A stretch of DNA of 64,000 nucleotides from the NCBI GenBank assembly GCA_026826555.1, contig JAKSZT010053928.1, positions 45,492,653 to 45,556,652 of the forward strand. Reading direction: 5' to 3'. Below are positions 59,301-64,000 of this stretch, in pieces (the stretch's first letter is position 1; every line of letters begins with the position of its first letter). The stretch comes from Tolypeutes matacus (taxonomy: Eukaryota; Chordata; Mammalia; Cingulata; Chlamyphoridae). Both the position numbers and the translations under genes were made by a program. The notes below the pieces were generated by a model. That model had not been told where the DNA came from and did not search any database. It was given only the letters and a program-made list of their open reading frames with translations.

Positions 59301-60620
59301 GAGAAACGAAAACAAACAAACAAGAGATGTTGGCAACTAATTTACATTAGAATAACAGCAACAACTAAGACAACAGCTCTAGGAGCTCCAAACAGCCCAC
59401 CCAAGAGTAGGATTTAGCCTATGGGCTACCCATTTGCAACTCAGCCTTAGCTGGCTGTGTTGTTTCTCAGACATAGGCCAGTCCTACAACTTGCTTAGCT
59501 TCTGTAGCCCATCACGGACCTGGATATTTCCACCTCCTGACCCTGAAGGTGCTGCTGGTAAACATTATTAGCTTGCAGTGACTTTTCCTGGACAATTGTC
59601 TCTTCTATACAATCTTGACTGATTTTAAAGTCATCAAAATACAATAAAAATTTTGTGGCTCCCAGGAACTTTTAAATGGGAAGGCCCAGTGCTCTCTCCT
59701 ACCCTACCAAGTCCATGTGCAATTGGGTCTCGAATCCTGCTCCAGGCAGGGTGGGGTGGCTTCTGCCATTTGCGTTCATGAACATACAAAGGACTGCCTC
59801 TCTCAGGCAAGGTCAACCACTGTCTCCACTGCTTCCAGAGCCTAAAGCAGCCTCTACTTGGTTCTTCTAGGGACACTTTCATTTATCCCATTTCTCCTCT
59901 TACTTCATCTCTGGTGCAGGTTTCCTTTTCTTTTGGGAGGCAGGGCCCTGTAGTGGAAAGAGGATTAGATTGATTCTGCAGCCCACGTTATCTCCCCAAG
60001 ATAGCTTCCTGCACTGTAAAATAGGATCACAAACAGAGCCCCCTGGACTTCACAGAGCAGTTGTCCTGTCAGCAGGAATCCAACTGACATATATGTGCAA
60101 ATGCTCCCTAAACTGCAAGATGGCACAGAGCTTACAGGGTTTTTTTGTCTTCCATATTTTTATTTATTGCATAAGAGCATTGCAACCATAAAAAAGGAAA
60201 CCTCAAAGACATAAAAAGTGACCTGCAATCTCACTATGCTAACCCATGCACTATTATATTTTTCTGTATTTTGTATTCTTTTCCAGCTCTTACCCACATG
60301 AAAACAATCAGAGCGTGACCCTGAGCTGAATCACTGCTGCCTCTAGGCTGCTCTCTGCCCTTCTGTTCTCCAGTGTAGGGAAGGGAGCAGAACCACCCCC
60401 TCCATGGCTGTCGGGGGCATGATTTATCACTTAGTATTTTAAAGAGTCCAGACATTTTATGCAGGAGCAAGCTAATGCAGAGTCTACCCTAACACCAAGC
60501 AGATACAAAACAAAGAAGAAAGACTTCTTTCTTCTTTCAAAAAACACTTCTTCTCCGTGTTGCCTTATTTTACAGTGTTGTGTGTGTGTGTGTGTTTTAA
60601 ATATAGTTTTTAAAGGGTTT
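59301..60620. other. Single-copy stretch
   Basis: An old LINE-like scrap is at 60190-60300 ('gtgacctgcaatctcactatg'). A (TG)n patch is at 60581-60595. No exon recognised. Confidence 0.35.
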
Positions 60621-60624
60621 TCAT

Positions 60625-60790
60625 GTGTTATCCTATTATATCCTTTTAACAATGCCAGGAGGTAGAGAGGACAGAGCAGACACAGTTATCATTATTTTAG
60701 AGTCCAGAAGAGAGGCTCAGAGAGTCCAAATGGTTTGTTCAAGGTCATGGTTTGTTTGTGCTAGGGTTGGGTTTGGAACTCAGATTTGAT
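60625..60790 (-). repeat. MIR SINE fossil, antisense
   Basis: 'agtccagaagagaggctcag', 'aatggtttgttcaaggtcat' and 'gggtttggaactcagattt' follow the reversed MIR core and head. Confidence 0.65.
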
Positions 60791-62010
60791 AGACTTTTTA
60801 TGTTCTTTAAGTTTCTGCCGATTTAATTCTTCATTATAATCTCTGTGGTCATGACCATATGTATAAGTAATTCTTTCATATTACTCCACTATACTACCTC
60901 TCACACAACACAATAAGTATTCACTGATTATTTGACTAATATAATATGTTTTGAAGCCAGATGGAAGGTTACCTGTATATTTTAACAACTGCAAAGTATA
61001 ACTTATGATAGCCCTTTATAATAAACCCCAGTGAGCTACAAATCTTGTTGCTTTGAATTTGCTTGGAAGAAGTGGGTCACAGGCTGAGATTTAAAAATCA
61101 GCCTTTTATTGCATTAGCACCCCACTTCGTATGTTATTGTAAAGTTTGCTCATTTCTTTCACATCTATTCTTTCAAGTGATCCTTATTGCATCTCTATGA
61201 GGCAGGCAGGGCAGCTATGAAACCCAGGTGGTGCGTTCAGGCCCCCCAGTGTTTTTGGGGTCTCCTTCCACTTGAATATGCAAAGAAAGCGGCTTAAGTC
61301 TTCCTTTTCTATGTTGTAGACAGGTCTGCCCTTCGGTTTCATGAATTTCCAGGGGAGACAGGCTTGTGGCTGGGAATGGAGAGATGCTGAGTTCTGTTTG
61401 GGGTTATCGTGGGGGCGTGACAGCCTCCTGGTCAGTCTACCCTGCTGCCTGGTCCTGTAAAGCTTGCCATTGCTCTTTACCTGTTTTGTCAGCAGCTGCC
61501 TTCATCCTTACAATTCACCACTCATGCCAGGTCCTTGTGTGTTGCAGACTTTTACTGAGTTTGGGGGAAATGGAAGGTAATTACACCACAGGTATAATAC
61601 CACATCAAATTCCATTCAGATTTCTTGTACATAAAAATCTACTAAGCACTTTTCACCACAGGGAATTTCTTATTCACCTGCTACCGTATTGTAGGAGCCT
61701 TCTCATATGGTCTCTGTTTTTCCTTTCTCTCAGTTATGATGACTCCCAATCCCTTTGTTCTCGGCTTAATTTTTCTCTCACTTTAACTTGCAGAACTATT
61801 CCTCCCCCTCCCCCTTTTTCTTTTAACCTTCCCTTGCCAGACCATGCTGTGGAAGTTCTCACCTGTTATTCTCAAAGAAGCTCATGAAGGTATTTTCCTA
61901 AACAAAGAGCTATCTCCACAGATTTGAATTATGCTATGCCAATTATACAAGAGTGGCAAGAGCTGGTTCTTATGTTAAATATCAATATTTCCCTTTTCTT
62001 TTCATGACTA
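60791..62010. other. Single-copy stretch
   Basis: It contains the longest frame outside repeats (61366-61887, 173 codons). The translation is low-complexity towards its C-terminus, has no recognisable domain, and there are no clear splice signals or CpG-rich promoter, so I do not call a gene. Confidence 0.35.
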
Positions 62011-62014
62011 ATTA

Positions 62015-62115
62015 TGTTCATTTAACACATGAGGAAACTGAGGCTCTAAGCTTTTAAATGACTAGTACAAGCACCAGAGCTAGCAAGTAGTGGTGCTAGG
62101 ACTTATTTTGAGGTT
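62015..62115 (-). repeat. MIR SINE fragment, antisense
   Basis: 'aacacatgaggaaactgagg', 'tttaaatgactagtacaagc' and 'gagctagcaagtagtggtgc' are reversed MIR core words. Confidence 0.7.
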
Positions 62116-62159
62116 TTTCTATTCTATCCTTTGAATTTCCAAGAGACTTCAAAGTTAAT

Positions 62160-62475
62160 AGTGTTTGTTCTAATATCAAGCCACATCTTAATTTACTTTC
62201 CTCAATTATAAGTGATTATCCCGAAGAACAGTTCACATTGACTTTCCACTGCTCAGAATTCAAGGGGCAAAATCTTGATGCTAAAGGAGCAATGAATGTC
62301 AAGGCTGCTGTTAACACAGCCGAGTTGAGCTGTTTATATTCCTTGTAAAAATAATTGTCTCATTAATCTTTACCTCCACCACTTAGTCCTGTTGCCAAGG
62401 TCAAGTTAAGGATGCCGGTGAATTGCAACTATGTCGTCATGCACGAAAAATGTGGTACGTACCCTATTGTTGTTT
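62160..62475. promoter_or_regulatory. Candidate conserved non-coding element
   Basis: Repeat-free sequence of even composition, with 'cctcaattataagtgattatcc', 'aaaataattgtctcattaatc' (homeodomain-type words) and 'ccaaggtcaagttaagg' (nuclear-receptor-type half-site). Conservation cannot be judged here. Confidence 0.25.
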
Positions 62476-62969
62476 GAGGTAGCAATGACTGTTAGGGGTC
62501 AGAAGCTGGAGATAAGAGAGAGAGAGGGTGCACCCTCTCTGAATGGGCAAGAAGGACCAACTCTCTAACATGAGGAGCATGGTGTGGGTTTAACTGGACA
62601 AGAAAAGGCATTTCCAGCGAGGAAATTCTAAATCCAGGTGGAATTCAATTCAGTCATACCAAATCTACCCAGTGTCGAATCAAGTGGTAAACTTTGACTT
62701 CATTTCTAGGCAAACCTTTCTGGTTTTAGTGGTCAGCATGCTCTCACATAGGCAGCAACTAAAGCACAAGAGAATCTACCCTGACAAGATCTTCTGTTTC
62801 AATTCACAAATGACATCACTGGATAATACCTGGAGAAGAATGTATCTTGGCAGATCATAGATTTATGAGCTAAGTTTAGGAGAAGGAAATGAAGACAAAG
62901 GAGTCTCAGAGGTTGATTATACATTTTTAGGAGAGATGAATGGGTGTCTGTTTTTAATTTGGTTTTGTA

Positions 62970-63260
62970 GTCAACAGTTATTTACGGGCCGGGTACAGTG
63001 TTAGATGCAGGAAAAGTACCAGTGAGCAAGGCCCTGCCTGCCTTTAAGGAGCTGATGGTAAATGGGCGAGATAATTATTACTGCCCAGATGTGCGGAGGG
63101 CTGGGAGAAAAGTAAAATCACAGGGTGCTTGGAGAGGAGAGGAGAGGTCTCTGAGGTCAGGGAATCCTTGGAGGAAAAAAGCTGATAGCTGAAGAGTGAG
63201 GAACCTTAGGAGCTAAAGCGAGTGCCGAAGTGGGATGAGGAGGATTCTGAGGGACCCCCA
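62970..63260 (-). repeat. L2 LINE 3' region, antisense
   Basis: 'cgggccgggtacagtgttag', 'agtgagcaaggccctgcctg' and 'tttaaggagctgatggtaaa' follow the antisense L2 end, continuing into 'ctctgaggtcagggaatcct'. Confidence 0.65.
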
Positions 63261-64000
63261 CATTTAAGAGGTGGACAGCAGAAGGGTCAACTTAAAGGAA
63301 AGTGGGAGAGCCAGTCCCAGAGGCAGGAAGGAGTCTGGGAAAGAGTGGCCTGAGGCAACCTTGTTTGCTTCTCTCTTGGGGGGAGCAGGGCTGCATTTCA
63401 TAGCAAGGCGCCTTCAGCCTGGTGGACACAGGAGATGCGACATTGATGCGTCAGGGCCAGGCAGGTCAAGTGGAAGGTAGGTAGGTCCTGTGTGGCCCCT
63501 ACCACAGCTTGTTTGCTAGACAGTCAGCTTGAGGGCTGCCAGTGTGAGACCCTCGTCTAAACAGCTTCTTTTACTTTCCAGACAAAGACATTGACAATCA
63601 GAGTCGTTCAGCAACTTGCCTGGTGACTCAGCTCTGGTTACTGTCAAAGCAGAGGGAAAACAAACCCCTCTTTCCCATACACCACACTGCTTCAATTTTT
63701 GAGCAGATGTCTCTAACCCTGCAAGTTCTTTGCTGGGTTGTAGGATTGGGGGAGGAGTACCAGATGCTCAGTTATCTGTGGGGATAAAGTCATTAAAACT
63801 CTTGATGCTGTGCTTAAGAATTTGATGGTTTACCCACCTCCCTTTCTGTTTCTTTTGTAAACAGAGCACAGGACACTGTATTTGCTCAGCCCTCAATAGA
63901 CGTAGATGGTATCCTCATTTCCCAGACTCAGAAAGCAGCAGGCAGAACATTCCAGAGACTACGCAGAATGACATAGGACAGGAATCCTTTTACAACAGGG
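63261..64000. other. Single-copy stretch to the right edge
   Basis: A faint antisense MIR-like patch is at 63590-63660 ('cagcaacttgcctggtgactc'). No exon recognised. Confidence 0.35.

Noticed and set aside
60512..60537. Perfect 11-bp stem with 4-base loop
   Set aside because: An 11-bp stem with a short loop is expected about once by chance in a window this size, and the sequence is low-complexity AAG/CTT.
61366..61887. 173-codon frame, the longest outside repeats
   Set aside because: No recognisable domain, hydrophobic and low-complexity stretches, no promoter, splice or polyadenylation context I can defend, and such length is expected occasionally by chance in 64 kb.

Overview
The window is non-coding DNA from a placental mammal. 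It is AT-rich and mostly CpG-poor, dominated by fossil and middle-aged interspersed repeats, and I could defend no protein-coding exon. Three lineage clues point to a xenarthran (sloth, anteater or armadillo), though this is inference. They are tRNA-related SINEs of the armadillo/sloth DAS type (23.9-24.6 kb and 57.3-57.7 kb), a 1.6-1.7 kb poly(A)-tailed retroposon with five copies that I associate with xenarthran DNA, and solo LTRs of an ERVL-MaLR-like type with TG...CA ends and 5-bp target duplications.

Layout. 1-0.8 kb: CpG-containing block of imperfect tandem units, then an old antisense L1 piece. 1.3-17.9 kb: mostly single-copy DNA with MIR, L2 and MER5-type fossils, two well-delimited solo LTRs (4.5 and 13.7 kb), one MLT1-like LTR (10.6 kb), a 120-bp pentanucleotide array (6.9 kb) and conserved-element-like sequence at 2.0-2.7 kb. 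17.96-26.07 kb: one antisense full-length-class L1 insertion bounded by a perfect 15-bp target duplication, with coding frames destroyed and at least five younger insertions nested in it. 26-32 kb: mostly single-copy. 32.06-33.79 kb: the longest copy of the 1.7 kb retroposon. 35.6-41.3 kb: a nest of old LINE and MIR sequence interrupted by an L1 3' end and four LTRs. 44.06-44.79 kb: a truncated antisense retroposon copy. 47.3-49.1 kb: two more LTRs. 51.0-52.4 kb: a 203-bp inverted repeat with one mismatch in 203 positions around a 1-kb spacer. 57.3-59.3 kb: a dimeric SINE followed directly by a second long retroposon copy. 59.3-64 kb: mostly single-copy with MIR/L2 remnants.

Nothing here works together as a pathway. 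The coherent biology is retrotransposition: an L1-type machinery leaving poly(A) tails and 7-15 bp duplications, two families apparently mobilised by it, and an LTR family leaving 5-bp duplications. The strongest candidates for new information are the near-perfect inverted duplication at 51-52.4 kb, the L1 insertion that seems to carry extra non-L1 DNA holding a MIR at its 3' end, the defined 5' end and two 3'-end forms of the retroposon family, and three SINE insertions stacked at one target site. All repeat family names come from memory of consensus sequences, not from a search.
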